The notes below the pieces were generated by a model. It was not told the DNA's origin. It worked only from the letters and a program-made list of their open reading frames with translations, and ran no database searches. A DNA stretch of 64,000 bases. It comes from Pseudomonas sp. VD-NE ins. GTDB lineage: Bacteria; Pseudomonadota; Gammaproteobacteria; Pseudomonadales; Pseudomonadaceae. The position numbers and the translations under genes are program-made. Position 1 is the stretch's first letter; each line of letters opens with the position of its first letter. Below are positions 51,631 through 60,581 of the stretch, piece after piece. The DNA lies in contig NZ_CP134772.1 of the NCBI RefSeq assembly GCF_031882575.1, forward strand, positions 3,057,001-3,121,000, read 5' to 3'.

Positions 51631-52788
51631 ATGGATAGCACTCACGGCGTTTACCCATCAGCGACCGTTCTGGTAGTCGACGATACCCCCGATAACCTGA
51701 TGCTGATCGCCGAGTTGCTCAAGGACAAATATCGGGTCAAAGCCGCCAACAGCGGCGAAAAAGCCCTGCGCCTTCTACAGGCCGACCCGCTTCCCGACCT
51801 GATTCTGCTGGACATCATGATGCCGGGCCTGTCCGGTTATGAGGTTGCCGAGCAGCTCAAGCTTGACGCTCGCATTCGCCATATTCCGATCATTTTCCTG
51901 ACCTCGATGACCGCTTCGGAGGACGAGATTCGCGGCTTGAGCCTGGGCGCTGCGGATTACATCACCAAACCGATCATCCCGCCGGTGCTCATGGCCAGGG
52001 TCGAGACTCAGATCAAGCTCAAGGCCGTTGCCGATTTCCTGCGCAATCAGAACGATTTTCTGGAGCAGGAAGTGCAACGCCGTACTCGCGAGGTCATCGC
52101 CATCCAGGATGTCACGATCCACGCCATGGCTTCGCTGGCCGAAACCCGTGACAACGAAACCGGCAACCACATTCGTCGCACCCAGCACTACATCAAGCGC
52201 CTGGCTGAACTGTTGCGCAATCACCCGCGCTTCCGGGACTTCCTCGACGAGGACACCATCAAGCTGCTCTTCAAATCGGCGCCGCTGCACGATATCGGCA
52301 AGATTGGCATTCCTGATTGCATCCTGCTCAAACCGGGACGACTCACCCCCGAAGAGTTCGAGATCATGAAGACCCACACCACATTGGGCCGCGACGCCAT
52401 CCAGCACGCCGAGGATCAGTTGGGAATAAACGTCGACTTCCTTCATCTGGCCAAAGAAATTGCCTACGGCCATCAAGAAAAATGGGATGGCAGTGGCTAT
52501 CCGCAAGGCGTGGCCACCGATGACATCCCGATCAGCGCCCGATTGATGGCCGTGGCGGATGTCTACGATGCCCTGATCAGTCGCCGCGTGTATAAGCCCG
52601 GCATGCCCCACGAACAGGCGGTGAAGATCATCCGCGAAGGCCGCGGCTCGCATTTTGATCCGGATATTTGTGACGCGTTTCTGGCCAATGCCGAGCAGTT
52701 CCGCGAAATTGCCGAACGATTCGCCGACAGCGACCAGGACATGGCCAGGCAGTTAGCCCTGCTTGAGCAGATTGCCGACCGTCCCTGA
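51631..52788 (+). CDS. Response regulator with HD-GYP c-di-GMP phosphodiesterase domain (385 aa)
   Basis: The receiver (about 10-130) has phospho-acceptor Asp61 (LLDIMMPG). The HD-GYP domain (about 165-375) has the metal-binding His220-Asp221 (LHDIGKIGIPD), IMKTHTTLGRDA and the GYP triad Gly289-Tyr290-Pro291 (WDGSGYPQG), all intact. The protein is therefore expected to degrade c-di-GMP when phosphorylated. AAGGGAG lies 9 bases upstream of ATG 51631. It precedes the 1462-residue hybrid kinase by 43 bases, so the two form a signalling unit. Confidence 0.93.
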   Translation: MDSTHGVYPSATVLVVDDTPDNLMLIAELLKDKYRVKAANSGEKALRLLQADPLPDLILLDIMMPGLSGYEVAEQLKLDARIRHIPIIFLTSMTASEDEIRGLSLGAADYITKPIIPPVLMARVETQIKLKAVADFLRNQNDFLEQEVQRRTREVIAIQDVTIHAMASLAETRDNETGNHIRRTQHYIKRLAELLRNHPRFRDFLDEDTIKLLFKSAPLHDIGKIGIPDCILLKPGRLTPEEFEIMKTHTTLGRDAIQHAEDQLGINVDFLHLAKEIAYGHQEKWDGSGYPQGVATDDIPISARLMAVADVYDALISRRVYKPGMPHEQAVKIIREGRGSHFDPDICDAFLANAEQFREIAERFADSDQDMARQLALLEQIADRP

Positions 52789-52831
52789 GTCCCGCGCATC
52801 AGTTAGCACATCCAGTTGAAAGAGGCCGTTT

Positions 52832-55800
52832 ATGAACAGACTGTTCGAGATGCTCGAGCGCCTGTCCTTGCGCAGTAAATTGATCATCGGCTTCGCTGCG
52901 CTGCTGATATTGATCCTGATATTGGGCGTGCAAAGCCTGCGCACCCAGTATTCGCTCAAAAATGAAATGCAGCAGTTGTACCAACAGGATCTGGTGGGTA
53001 TCCAGCATGTGCAGGAAGTCCGGGTGCAGTTGCCGCATCTGTTGCTCGCCATGCAACGTGCAATCGCAACCAACAACGCGGACATCCGTATCAGCGCCAG
53101 AGCCCAGATGGATGTCGCCCAGGCGCGACTCCATGAAGCGCTGGAGCAGGTACGTCCAACACTGCGCCGACAGAGCAGCATCAGCAGCCTGCTGGAATTC
53201 GAGGTGTTATTACAGCGTCTGCAGAAAAATGGTGATGAGGCACTGGAACTGGCCGGCAAGGGTTCCCTGGGGCAGGCCTTGATGTTGCTCAACAGTAAGG
53301 ATTTTCTTGCGCTGGAGCAGGGCGGCGACGGGCTGCTTACGCAGATCGAGAAAAACAAGGAAACCGACATCCACGATACAGCGAAGAACCTGGCTGAGTA
53401 CGCAGAGCGTAGTACTACGATCACGTACATCTTGCTGCTGGGCGGTTCGACGCTGGCTTTGCTGTTGACCTGGCTGGTCAGTTATTCCATTCGCGTGCCG
53501 TTGAATCGCGTACGCGTGGCCGTGGATGAATTGGCGTCGGGCAAGCTGGACGGCCAGATCCCGCACACCGACCTGCGCAATGAAACCGGTGATCTGGCGC
53601 GCGCCATTGCCACGCTGCAGGTGGAGGCTTGTCAACTTGAACGCCAGCGTTGGGTGAAAGCTCACGCCTCGCTCCTGCAAGTCGATCTGCAACAGGCCGA
53701 GACGCCGCAACAATTGGCCCAGGCTTTTTTCAGCCGCATCGCGCCCCGTTTGGGCATGTGCCAGGGGGCGCTTTACGTGCTCTATGAAGGCGCATCACGC
53801 CTGAGACTGGTCGGCGGTTATGCGGTGGACAGTGAGCACCCGTTGCCCGCCGAGCTTGAACTCGGTGAGGGATTGCTTGGCCAGTGCGCACTGGATCGCC
53901 AGCCCCGTCAGCTTGAGGATCTGCCCGAATCGTTCTGGCATGTGCGCGCGCAGTTGGGCGCAGCTGCCGCCAGCCACCTGATGGTGCAGCCGGTGCTGCG
54001 TGGCGAGCGCCTGCTCGGGGTTGTGGAAATGGCAGGCTTTCGCTCGCTGGAGGAGAACGAGGTGTTGCTCTTGCAAGAAGTCCTGCCCAGGCTGGCCGGT
54101 GCGATGGCCATTATGGAACGCAGCGAGGCAGCCCAGGCGCTGCTGCAGGAAACTCGACGCCAGGCTGACGAAATGGGCGCGCAAACCTTGCAACTGGAAC
54201 ACCAGGCCAGAGAGCTTGAGGCCCAGCAGGCCGCACTGCGGGCCACCGAGGCCTGGTATCGCGGCATCATCGAGGCAGCACCGGACGGCATGCTGGTGCT
54301 GGGGGCCGACGGCCGCATCCTGATGACCAACCCGCAAATGGACACCTTGTTTGGCTACGCCCCCGGCGAGCTGATTGGCGCCAGCATCGAACGTCTGGTA
54401 CCGCAGGCTGCCCGCGAGCGCCATGTCAGGTTACGCGACGGCTTCATTGCCAGCGGCGGGACCCGGCAGATGGGCGGCGATCTTGACGATCTGAGCGGGG
54501 TACGCAAAGACGGCAGTCTGTTCTCCGTGGAAATCGGCCTTTCTCATCTACCGCGTCTGGAGGGACGTGGTGTCTGCGTGTGTGCCTCGGTGCGCGACGT
54601 GAGTGAACGCCGCGCGATGGAAGCCCGGCTGCGAACCGCCAGCGATCGTCTGAACCTGGCACAGGAGGCCGGTGACATCGGGTTGTTCGACGTCGATCTG
54701 GTCAGCGGCACAAATTATTGGACGCCTCAGCTAGAAACCCTGTTCGGACTTGAGCCTGGCGGATTCGGTGGCACGTTGGCGCACTGGAAGGCGCTGATGC
54801 ACCCCGAAGATGTGGCACGGGTCAGCAGCGCGTTCGAAAGCGCCATCCAGAGTGGCAATGACCGCGTCGAGTTCGACTTCCGGATCGTCCGCAAAAACGA
54901 TGGAAGGGTGCGCACGCTGCGGTCGCTGAACCGCTTCTCGCGCACGCCTGACGGTAAGCCATTGCGCGCAACCGGCATCAACATCGACGTCACCGCTCTG
55001 GCAGAGGCAAGGGCTGCAGCCGAAGAGGCCACGCAGGCCAAGAGCGAGTTCCTCGCTAACATGAGCCATGAAATCCGTACGCCGATGAACGCCATCATCG
55101 GTATGAGCCACTTGGCACTGCGTACTGAACTGGACAAACGCCAGCGCAACTACATTGAAAAGGTCCACCGCTCGGCGGAGAACCTGCTGGGGATCATCAA
55201 CGACATCCTCGACTTCTCCAAGATCGAGGCCGGCCGGATGAACCTCGAACAGGTGCCGTTCCGCCTCGAAGACGTACTCGACAGCTTCGCTGCCATGATT
55301 GGCCTGAAGACCGAGGACAAGGGCCTCGAGTTGTTGTTCCAGATCCCCCCCGACTTGCCCACGGCACTGCTGGGCGATCCCTTGCGGCTGGGGCAGGTGC
55401 TGATCAACCTCGGCAACAACGCGGCCAAGTTCACCGAGCACGGCGAGATCGTGGTCGGTCTGGAACAAGTGGAGGCGCACACGGACAGCGTGGAGCTGCA
55501 TTTCTGGGTGCGCGACACGGGCATCGGCATGACCGTTGAGCAGTGTTCACGCCTGTTTCAGTCGTTCAGTCAGGCGGACACTTCGATCACCCGCAAATAT
55601 GGCGGCACCGGTTTGGGATTATCTATTTCCAAGAAACTGGTGGAGCTGATGGCCGGCCGAATCTGGGTCGAGAGCGAGCCGGGAGTCGGCTCCACGTTCC
55701 ACTTCCAGGTACAACTCGGCGTACAGCAAAATGTTCTGCCGCGTCGCATGTTCAAGGCTGGCGAGCTGTTGGGCATGCGCGTGCTTGTCGTGGATGACAA

Positions 55801-57220
55801 CACCAGTGCCCGTGAAATTCTCTCGGGCATGGCTCGCAGCTTTGGCCTGGAAGTGGATGTCGCGCAGAGCGGTAGTCTGGCGCTGCGCATGTTGGCCGAC
55901 GCCGAGCACAAGGTCTTGCCTTACGATCTGGTCTTGATGGACTGGCGGATGCCTGGCATGGATGGCATGGAAACCGTGAGCAGAATGCATTCCGCCAGTC
56001 TGCTGCGCACGCCATCGGTCATCATGGTGACGGCATTTGGCCGCGAAGAAGCCCGCGAAGAAGCCGAACGCCAGGGCATCCAGCTGCCGGTGGTACTGAC
56101 CAAACCCGTCACGCCGTCCTCTTTGCTCGAAGCCATCGGTGTCGTGCTGGGCAGAGACACGCACAGCGATACTCGGGCTGGCGAACGCTCCCAACACAAT
56201 GCCACTACCGTAGCCAGTCTCAATGGCGCGCGGCTGCTTCTGGTCGAAGATAACGAGCTGAATCAGGAGCTGGCCAGCGAACTGCTGGGGAGCGTCGGAA
56301 TAGGCTTGCGACTCGCCACGAACGGTCAAGAGGCTTTGGATATCCTCGGCGAGGATGGCGACTTCGATGGCGTGCTGATGGATTGCCAGATGCCGGTGAT
56401 GGATGGCTACACGGCCACCCGGCACATTCGCCAGCAACCGCGCTTCAGCACTCTTCCGGTGATCGCCATGACCGCCAACGCCATGGACGGTGACCGCGAA
56501 CGTGCGCTCGAATGCGGCATGAACGACCATATTTCCAAGCCACTGAATGTCGAAACGATGTTCGCGACAATGGCAAAGTGGATCAAACCAAGAGCCGCTC
56601 AAACTCCGCTGAACACAGGTTTTGCCGATGCCTTGCCAGATCGTTTTGAGGGCATTGACTGCGCTGCGGGTCTGGCCACCTGCATGGGGCGACGGGATCT
56701 CTACTTACGTCTGCTCTGCAAGTTTCGCGATACTCAGGCAAACTTTGCCGAGCAATTCCAGGCCGCACGAATCGATCCGGATCCTGCTGCCGCCGGGCGG
56801 CTGGCGCACAGTTTGCGCGGTACCGCCGGCAACCTCGGCGCCAAGGCCGTGGCGCAGGCTTGCGCTTTGTTGGAACAGGCCTGCCAGAACGGCGAGCCGG
56901 CGACGGTAGTGCAGGCGCTAGCGACGCAGGTCGAGCAGTGCTTGCGCCCGACCCTGGCGTCTCTGGCCGACCTTAAGGCGGACACAACGGCCTCCACGGA
57001 TGATGAGCTGCTGGACGAATCGGCAATCAGCGAGCAGATGAACAGGCTTATTGTTCTTTTGGACGAAGGTGATACGGCGGCTTTGGACGTGCTGGCGGCA
57101 CTGCGCAACAGGCCACTCGATCGAGCGTTGGCAGACCGTCTGACACTCGTCGCGGCGCAGGTGGAACTGTTCGACTTTGACCGCGCCTTGCAGCTTGTGA
57201 AAGGCTGCGATGGGCAGTAG
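52832..57220 (+). CDS. Hybrid sensor histidine kinase with HAMP, GAF, two PAS, two receivers and Hpt (1462 aa)
   Basis: An unorthodox membrane kinase. TM1 is near 18-38, followed by a helical four-helix-bundle-like periplasmic sensor (about 40-190), TM2 near 192-215 and HAMP (about 215-265). A GAF-like domain (about 275-430), coiled linker, PAS (about 475-590) and PAS/PAC (about 605-725) precede HisKA with His746 (NMSHEIRTPMN). The ATPase (NLGNNAAKFT, DTGIGM, GGTGLGLS) is followed by receiver 1 with Asp1037 (MDWRMPGMDG), receiver 2 with Asp1184 (MDCQMPVMDG) and Hpt with His1326 (LAHSLRGTAGN). All phosphorelay residues are intact. AGAGG precedes ATG 52832. The natural partner is the HD-GYP regulator upstream, which would couple the sensed signal to c-di-GMP. 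Confidence 0.94.
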   Translation: MNRLFEMLERLSLRSKLIIGFAALLILILILGVQSLRTQYSLKNEMQQLYQQDLVGIQHVQEVRVQLPHLLLAMQRAIATNNADIRISARAQMDVAQARLHEALEQVRPTLRRQSSISSLLEFEVLLQRLQKNGDEALELAGKGSLGQALMLLNSKDFLALEQGGDGLLTQIEKNKETDIHDTAKNLAEYAERSTTITYILLLGGSTLALLLTWLVSYSIRVPLNRVRVAVDELASGKLDGQIPHTDLRNETGDLARAIATLQVEACQLERQRWVKAHASLLQVDLQQAETPQQLAQAFFSRIAPRLGMCQGALYVLYEGASRLRLVGGYAVDSEHPLPAELELGEGLLGQCALDRQPRQLEDLPESFWHVRAQLGAAAASHLMVQPVLRGERLLGVVEMAGFRSLEENEVLLLQEVLPRLAGAMAIMERSEAAQALLQETRRQADEMGAQTLQLEHQARELEAQQAALRATEAWYRGIIEAAPDGMLVLGADGRILMTNPQMDTLFGYAPGELIGASIERLVPQAARERHVRLRDGFIASGGTRQMGGDLDDLSGVRKDGSLFSVEIGLSHLPRLEGRGVCVCASVRDVSERRAMEARLRTASDRLNLAQEAGDIGLFDVDLVSGTNYWTPQLETLFGLEPGGFGGTLAHWKALMHPEDVARVSSAFESAIQSGNDRVEFDFRIVRKNDGRVRTLRSLNRFSRTPDGKPLRATGINIDVTALAEARAAAEEATQAKSEFLANMSHEIRTPMNAIIGMSHLALRTELDKRQRNYIEKVHRSAENLLGIINDILDFSKIEAGRMNLEQVPFRLEDVLDSFAAMIGLKTEDKGLELLFQIPPDLPTALLGDPLRLGQVLINLGNNAAKFTEHGEIVVGLEQVEAHTDSVELHFWVRDTGIGMTVEQCSRLFQSFSQADTSITRKYGGTGLGLSISKKLVELMAGRIWVESEPGVGSTFHFQVQLGVQQNVLPRRMFKAGELLGMRVLVVDDNTSAREILSGMARSFGLEVDVAQSGSLALRMLADAEHKVLPYDLVLMDWRMPGMDGMETVSRMHSASLLRTPSVIMVTAFGREEAREEAERQGIQLPVVLTKPVTPSSLLEAIGVVLGRDTHSDTRAGERSQHNATTVASLNGARLLLVEDNELNQELASELLGSVGIGLRLATNGQEALDILGEDGDFDGVLMDCQMPVMDGYTATRHIRQQPRFSTLPVIAMTANAMDGDRERALECGMNDHISKPLNVETMFATMAKWIKPRAAQTPLNTGFADALPDRFEGIDCAAGLATCMGRRDLYLRLLCKFRDTQANFAEQFQAARIDPDPAAAGRLAHSLRGTAGNLGAKAVAQACALLEQACQNGEPATVVQALATQVEQCLRPTLASLADLKADTTASTDDELLDESAISEQMNRLIVLLDEGDTAALDVLAALRNRPLDRALADRLTLVAAQVELFDFDRALQLVKGCDGQ

Positions 57221-57357
57221 ACCGCTATTCGCGAACGTCTAATGCCGGCCAGAAGCGGAAATAGCCCAAAGGAAGCCTTCGGACCGAAAAAAGACCTTGT
57301 CTTAAAAAACCGATAGGCTCATGTACTTCTTATCAGTAAAAATCCAGGCGAAAGGAC

Positions 57358-57615
57358 ATGGCACTTTCTAAAGGCGATCTCATAAAACTAATCAGCGCTG
57401 ATCAAGCAAAAGTAGTTTTAACTGATTGGATTAGCTCTCGGGAGGCGGCACCGGGAGATATTGCTTTGGTGGAAGAAGTCTGTATCGCAGAGGATGGGCA
57501 GATCGTTCGCCTTCTGTGCGAGGACCGTCCTGGTTTTCTAGAGTGGCGAACGTGCTTTTATGAGGCCGGATTGGCCTATGAACTCATTCAGGGCCCCGCT
57601 GACGTCGCCAATTGA
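57358..57615 (+). CDS. Small acidic protein of unknown function (85 aa)
   Basis: The product begins MALSKGDLIKLISADQAKVV and ends QGPADVAN. It is acidic, cytoplasmic and has three Cys residues. AAAGGAC directly precedes ATG 57358. No family is recognised. The base composition from about 57230 to 57760 is lower in GC than the neighbours, which suggests a recent arrival or unusual origin. With the Cys-rich ORF 140 bases downstream it may form an operon. An immunity- or antitoxin-like role is conceivable but unsupported. Confidence 0.6.
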   Translation: MALSKGDLIKLISADQAKVVLTDWISSREAAPGDIALVEEVCIAEDGQIVRLLCEDRPGFLEWRTCFYEAGLAYELIQGPADVAN

Positions 57616-57754
57616 ATCTTTGCGTCAGACAATTATAGCCCCCCCACCAAGAACTGCTTATGGTCGATGGACACTCGTCACGAACGACTGCTTTCGTCCA
57701 GAAGCAGGCCCTCACCTTGAAACGAGTAGAAGCAAGAAGATTCGGAGTAGGAAA

Positions 57755-58117
57755 ATGCAATGTACCTGCAACGCTAAGGGCGAACTTGTAGAGATTGGTC
57801 AGAGGTACACGGCGTTTGTCGCAGGAATGCGCTGCCTTGCAACGGCGGACTGGGTCAAACTATTGCAATGCCCCGGGTGTGGGCAGCTTTGGCGAACCGA
57901 TGAGTGGGATAAATATCAACCGCTGTACGCGCGCAAACTGGACTCGCCCGAGGGCTGGGAATCAGCTGAAATGGAATCCTTGATAAAGCTGCGCATGGTC
58001 GAGAATCATGGCGGCCTGGATACTTCTGCTTGTCTGGCGAAGGACTGCGAGCAACGTGTACTCAAGGGAAGAGCCTATTGCGTTGACCATTTCTATGAAA
58101 CCGGAGCGAGAGGTTGA
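57755..58117 (+). CDS. Cys-rich zinc-ribbon-like protein of unknown function (120 aa)
   Basis: The N-terminus MQCTCNAKGE and the later CPGCGQLWRTDEW (about residues 46-58) give CxC and CxxC pairs. Further cysteines are in ACLAKDCEQRVLKG and YCVDHF, so a metal-binding fold is likely. GGAG lies 7 bases before ATG 57755. The longer ORF start at 57560 runs over the preceding gene without a ribosome site and is rejected. It is followed by the convergent alaE gene. I do not recognise the family. Confidence 0.6.
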   Translation: MQCTCNAKGELVEIGQRYTAFVAGMRCLATADWVKLLQCPGCGQLWRTDEWDKYQPLYARKLDSPEGWESAEMESLIKLRMVENHGGLDTSACLAKDCEQRVLKGRAYCVDHFYETGARG

Positions 58118-58204
58118 ACCGTTGAAACTGGTCAGAAGAGCGGGATTAAAGGATAGATCACTTTTTTCTGAATGTGGTCTGTCCCTGAAATCTCCGCCAG
58201 CCAC

Positions 58205-58666
58205 TCAACCCTTCAACGACATCGGTTTTTCCCCACCCGGAGGCAAGCCAAACAGCCTCCGCACCCCATTGAGAAACGCCCCATAAGGTCGTCCCAGCAT
58301 CAGCATCATCACCGCTGCACCCAGCGTGCCGCGCACCAGACCTTCTCCCGATGCACCACTGAAGGCAATGATCGCCGCATAGATCGGCACCTGAAAGCTG
58401 ACCAGGGCGATGCTGTCCCAGAGCAACCTTGATACCCGACCCTGACCGGCGCGCGTCATCAGCCAATCGCGCCAGAGACCGTAAGGTCGCGCGACTGGAA
58501 TCATCAGCGCCGCGCCCAGCAGGCGCGCGTGCAGAACCTGGTCCCAGGTCATGCCGGCAATGAAGCGTTCATTGATGATGCCGGTGGTGGTGAAAAACAG
58601 GATCAGCGCCGTGGTGTCTGCGATAAATGCAGTCCGACGCGTTGGCTGTTGCAGGCGTTGCGGCAC
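58205..58666 (-). CDS. alaE: L-alanine exporter AlaE (153 aa)
   Basis: This small inner-membrane exporter of L-alanine is predicted to have four hydrophobic segments: ADTTALILFFTTTGIINERF near 15-34, RLLGAALMIPVARPYGLWRD near 45-65, SIALVSFQVPIYAAIIAFSG near 80-102, and VRGTLGAAVMMLMLGRPYGA near 108-130. The ARPYGLWRD block is the family signature. The length is close to E. coli AlaE (149). The start GTG 58666 has AGGAG 7 bases upstream. An ATG begins two bases earlier in another frame (ATGTG) and would encode only a short peptide. It is monocistronic on the minus strand. Confidence 0.88.
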   Translation of the reverse strand: MPQRLQQPTRRTAFIADTTALILFFTTTGIINERFIAGMTWDQVLHARLLGAALMIPVARPYGLWRDWLMTRAGQGRVSRLLWDSIALVSFQVPIYAAIIAFSGASGEGLVRGTLGAAVMMLMLGRPYGAFLNGVRRLFGLPPGGEKPMSLKG

Positions 58667-58864
58667 ATTATTTCTCCTGACAGTTATAGGCCAGTGCTTC
58701 ATCGTGCTGTGACAGCCACAGCACCGCGAGGTGCAGAGATTCGCCACAGTTTCGCCGCCTGAAAATAATCTGAACCGCTGTCGGACCTGCTCGCCTAATG
58801 ATTAGCTTGTGGTCAATCGCACAGGCGCTGTGTCAATCACGGCACACTCCGAGAGGTGGTCAAC

Positions 58865-59116
58865 GTGGCTAAAGACGAAAAGAAAAGCAAAGACAAAGGT
58901 GACGCTTCGAAAGCCAGCAAGGATCTGAAAGACAAAAAGTCATCACCTGAGAAGAAATCAGCGGCAGCTTCGGCGCTTTCAAAGTCCTCCGACAAGGACA
59001 AGAAAGACAAGAAGAAAGATGCCGAGCCCAAGAAGTCTGCCAAGAAAGCCGACAGCAAGCCTGAGAAGGCCAAGGATACGAAGAAGGCTGACAAGCCGGC
59101 TAAAAAGAAAAAGTGA
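58865..59116 (+). CDS. Lysine-rich histone H1-like protein (83 aa)
   Basis: The product is composed almost only of Lys, Ala, Asp, Ser, Glu and Pro (MAKDEKKSKDKGDASKASKD to KPAKKKK), with KDKK/KPAKK repeats and no hydrophobic core. This matches disordered bacterial H1-like or AlgP-type tails that bind nucleic acids. GTG 58865 has GAGAGG about 8 bases upstream; GTG 58856 is nearer to it and adds three residues. A terminator follows 10 bases after the stop. A DNA-binding role is inferred from composition only. Confidence 0.7.
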   Translation: MAKDEKKSKDKGDASKASKDLKDKKSSPEKKSAAASALSKSSDKDKKDKKKDAEPKKSAKKADSKPEKAKDTKKADKPAKKKK

Positions 59117-59126
59117 TCGTGAAGAC

Positions 59127-59162
59127 AATAAAAAACCCGGCATTCAAACCGGGTTTTTTATT
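59127..59162. terminator. Bidirectional rho-independent terminator
   Basis: AATAAAAAACCCGG (59127-59140) pairs perfectly with CCGGGTTTTTTATT (59149-59162) around loop CATTCAAA. A run of A on one side and T on the other lets it end transcripts of both the lysine-rich gene (plus) and oprB (minus). Confidence 0.92.
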
Positions 59163-59178
59163 GCCTGCTATTTGGAGA

Positions 59179-60477
59179 TCAGAGCGCCGCTTTGACCTGC
59201 AAACCAAACACCAGCGCATTGTCGATGTCCTGCCCGGAAAACGCCCCCGGCTCGATGATGTACTGCACATTCGGGCGCAACGTCAGCCACGGCGTGGCCT
59301 GATAACCGTAGCCGAGTTCGATCAATTGCTCGGCGCTGTCCAGGTTCGGGAACGCCGTGCCGTTGTTCAATGCGGCGTCCTGCAGCACGTCACGGCTGCG
59401 CGGGTTCGGCACGGCGCGGCCATAACCCAATGCAACTGTGTCACGCGGACGACCTTCGAACGGTTTGTACAAAACCACGCCGGTGCCGTACCACTTGCTG
59501 AACGGTGACGCCGCTTCGCTGGCCGCCGAGTACTGACCGAACGCGTGCAAGCTGCGGCCTTCGGACGTCGACGAGTTCCAGACGGCCTGATCGATCAGCA
59601 GGTAATGACCGCCGCGACCGGACACTTCTTTGTCGCTGCCGATGCGTTTTACATCAGAGCTGTCGTAGTAGTAGCCGAGCTTGTATTCGCCGGGCAGGGT
59701 GCCCGCGTGTTTGTACACCAACTCGATGGGTACCACGGTGCCGGTGGTGTGTTTAGGGTCAAGGTGCCAGGCACGGCTGGAGTTGCCGTTGCTTTCCGGG
59801 TCGATGTTGAACGCGGCCACGCGCAGTTGCCACGAGGACGACAGGTCGTATTTCACCCGCACGCCGAGGCGCGCATTAGGGTAGTTGGTCCAGCCGCTGC
59901 CGCCGGACATGTTCAGCGGATGGCCGCAGAAACCGGCGTTCATGAAGTTGCACAGAATGCCGCTGTCGAGGCCGCCGAGGTCATTACCCATGGCCATGTA
60001 ACCGAGTTTCACATTGAGCGCCGGAGTAAACAGGCTGCGCTCGTAACTCAGTTCGGTCAGGCGCGTGTACAGGCCACCGTAGTTTTCCTGGATCGGCAGA
60101 CGGTTGCCGACAAGGTCTTCCGAGGCGCTGTTGCCGCGGCGGTCGTTGATGGTCAACTGGACTTTGCCGGCATTGTCGACGCCGTACAGTTTGCTCAGGT
60201 CGAACTGCACGCCGAGCTTGATGTTCTGCGAGTAACGCGCCGAGCGATGCAGGCCACCGTCGGCGTTGTATGCCATTTCACCGCTGTAGTCGCCGGTGAA
60301 TTTGATGCCTTGTTCATCCATTTGGTGACGCAAGCCACCCCAGTCACCGGTAAGGGTGCTGCGGGTCAACAGATCGGAATCGTTGTCGGCCAGCGCGGGG
60401 AGGGTGGTGGTGCATGCGATGCCCAGCAACAGGCCTTTGAACAGGTCGGAACGGGAAAAACCAACAGCCGATAGCAT
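59179..60477 (-). CDS. oprB: Carbohydrate-selective porin OprB (432 aa)
   Basis: This outer-membrane sugar channel has an N-terminal signal peptide ending TTTLPALA/DNDSD, then LTGDWGGLRHQMDEQGIKFT, the diagnostic OprB start. Further strands include YSQNIKLGVQFDLSKLYG and IDPESNG-type loops. The C-terminal strand is NALVFGLQVKAAL. ATG 60477 has CAGGAAG 6 bases upstream; the longer ORF to 60552 has no support. The gene follows gcd on the same strand with 104 bases and a hairpin between them, and the two probably act together in glucose uptake and periplasmic oxidation. Confidence 0.94.
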   Translation of the reverse strand: MLSAVGFSRSDLFKGLLLGIACTTTLPALADNDSDLLTRSTLTGDWGGLRHQMDEQGIKFTGDYSGEMAYNADGGLHRSARYSQNIKLGVQFDLSKLYGVDNAGKVQLTINDRRGNSASEDLVGNRLPIQENYGGLYTRLTELSYERSLFTPALNVKLGYMAMGNDLGGLDSGILCNFMNAGFCGHPLNMSGGSGWTNYPNARLGVRVKYDLSSSWQLRVAAFNIDPESNGNSSRAWHLDPKHTTGTVVPIELVYKHAGTLPGEYKLGYYYDSSDVKRIGSDKEVSGRGGHYLLIDQAVWNSSTSEGRSLHAFGQYSAASEAASPFSKWYGTGVVLYKPFEGRPRDTVALGYGRAVPNPRSRDVLQDAALNNGTAFPNLDSAEQLIELGYGYQATPWLTLRPNVQYIIEPGAFSGQDIDNALVFGLQVKAAL

Positions 60478-60519
60478 GTAAATCTTCCTGCAGAAAACTT
60501 GAGCAATAGGGGGAAAGCA

Positions 60520-60543
60520 GCGCGGCACCCGAAGGTGCCGCGC
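60520..60543 (-). terminator. GC-rich hairpin between gcd and oprB
   Basis: A perfect 10-bp stem GCGCGGCACC / GGTGCCGCGC (60520-60529 and 60534-60543) closes a CGAA loop (TTCG on the minus strand). On the minus strand it is followed by TGCTTTCCCCC, without a real U-run. It probably attenuates or stabilises the gcd transcript so that oprB is expressed separately. Confidence 0.55.
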
Positions 60544-60581
60544 TCGAAGCAAGCGTCCGCGTTTAACGTGGACGCCGTGGT

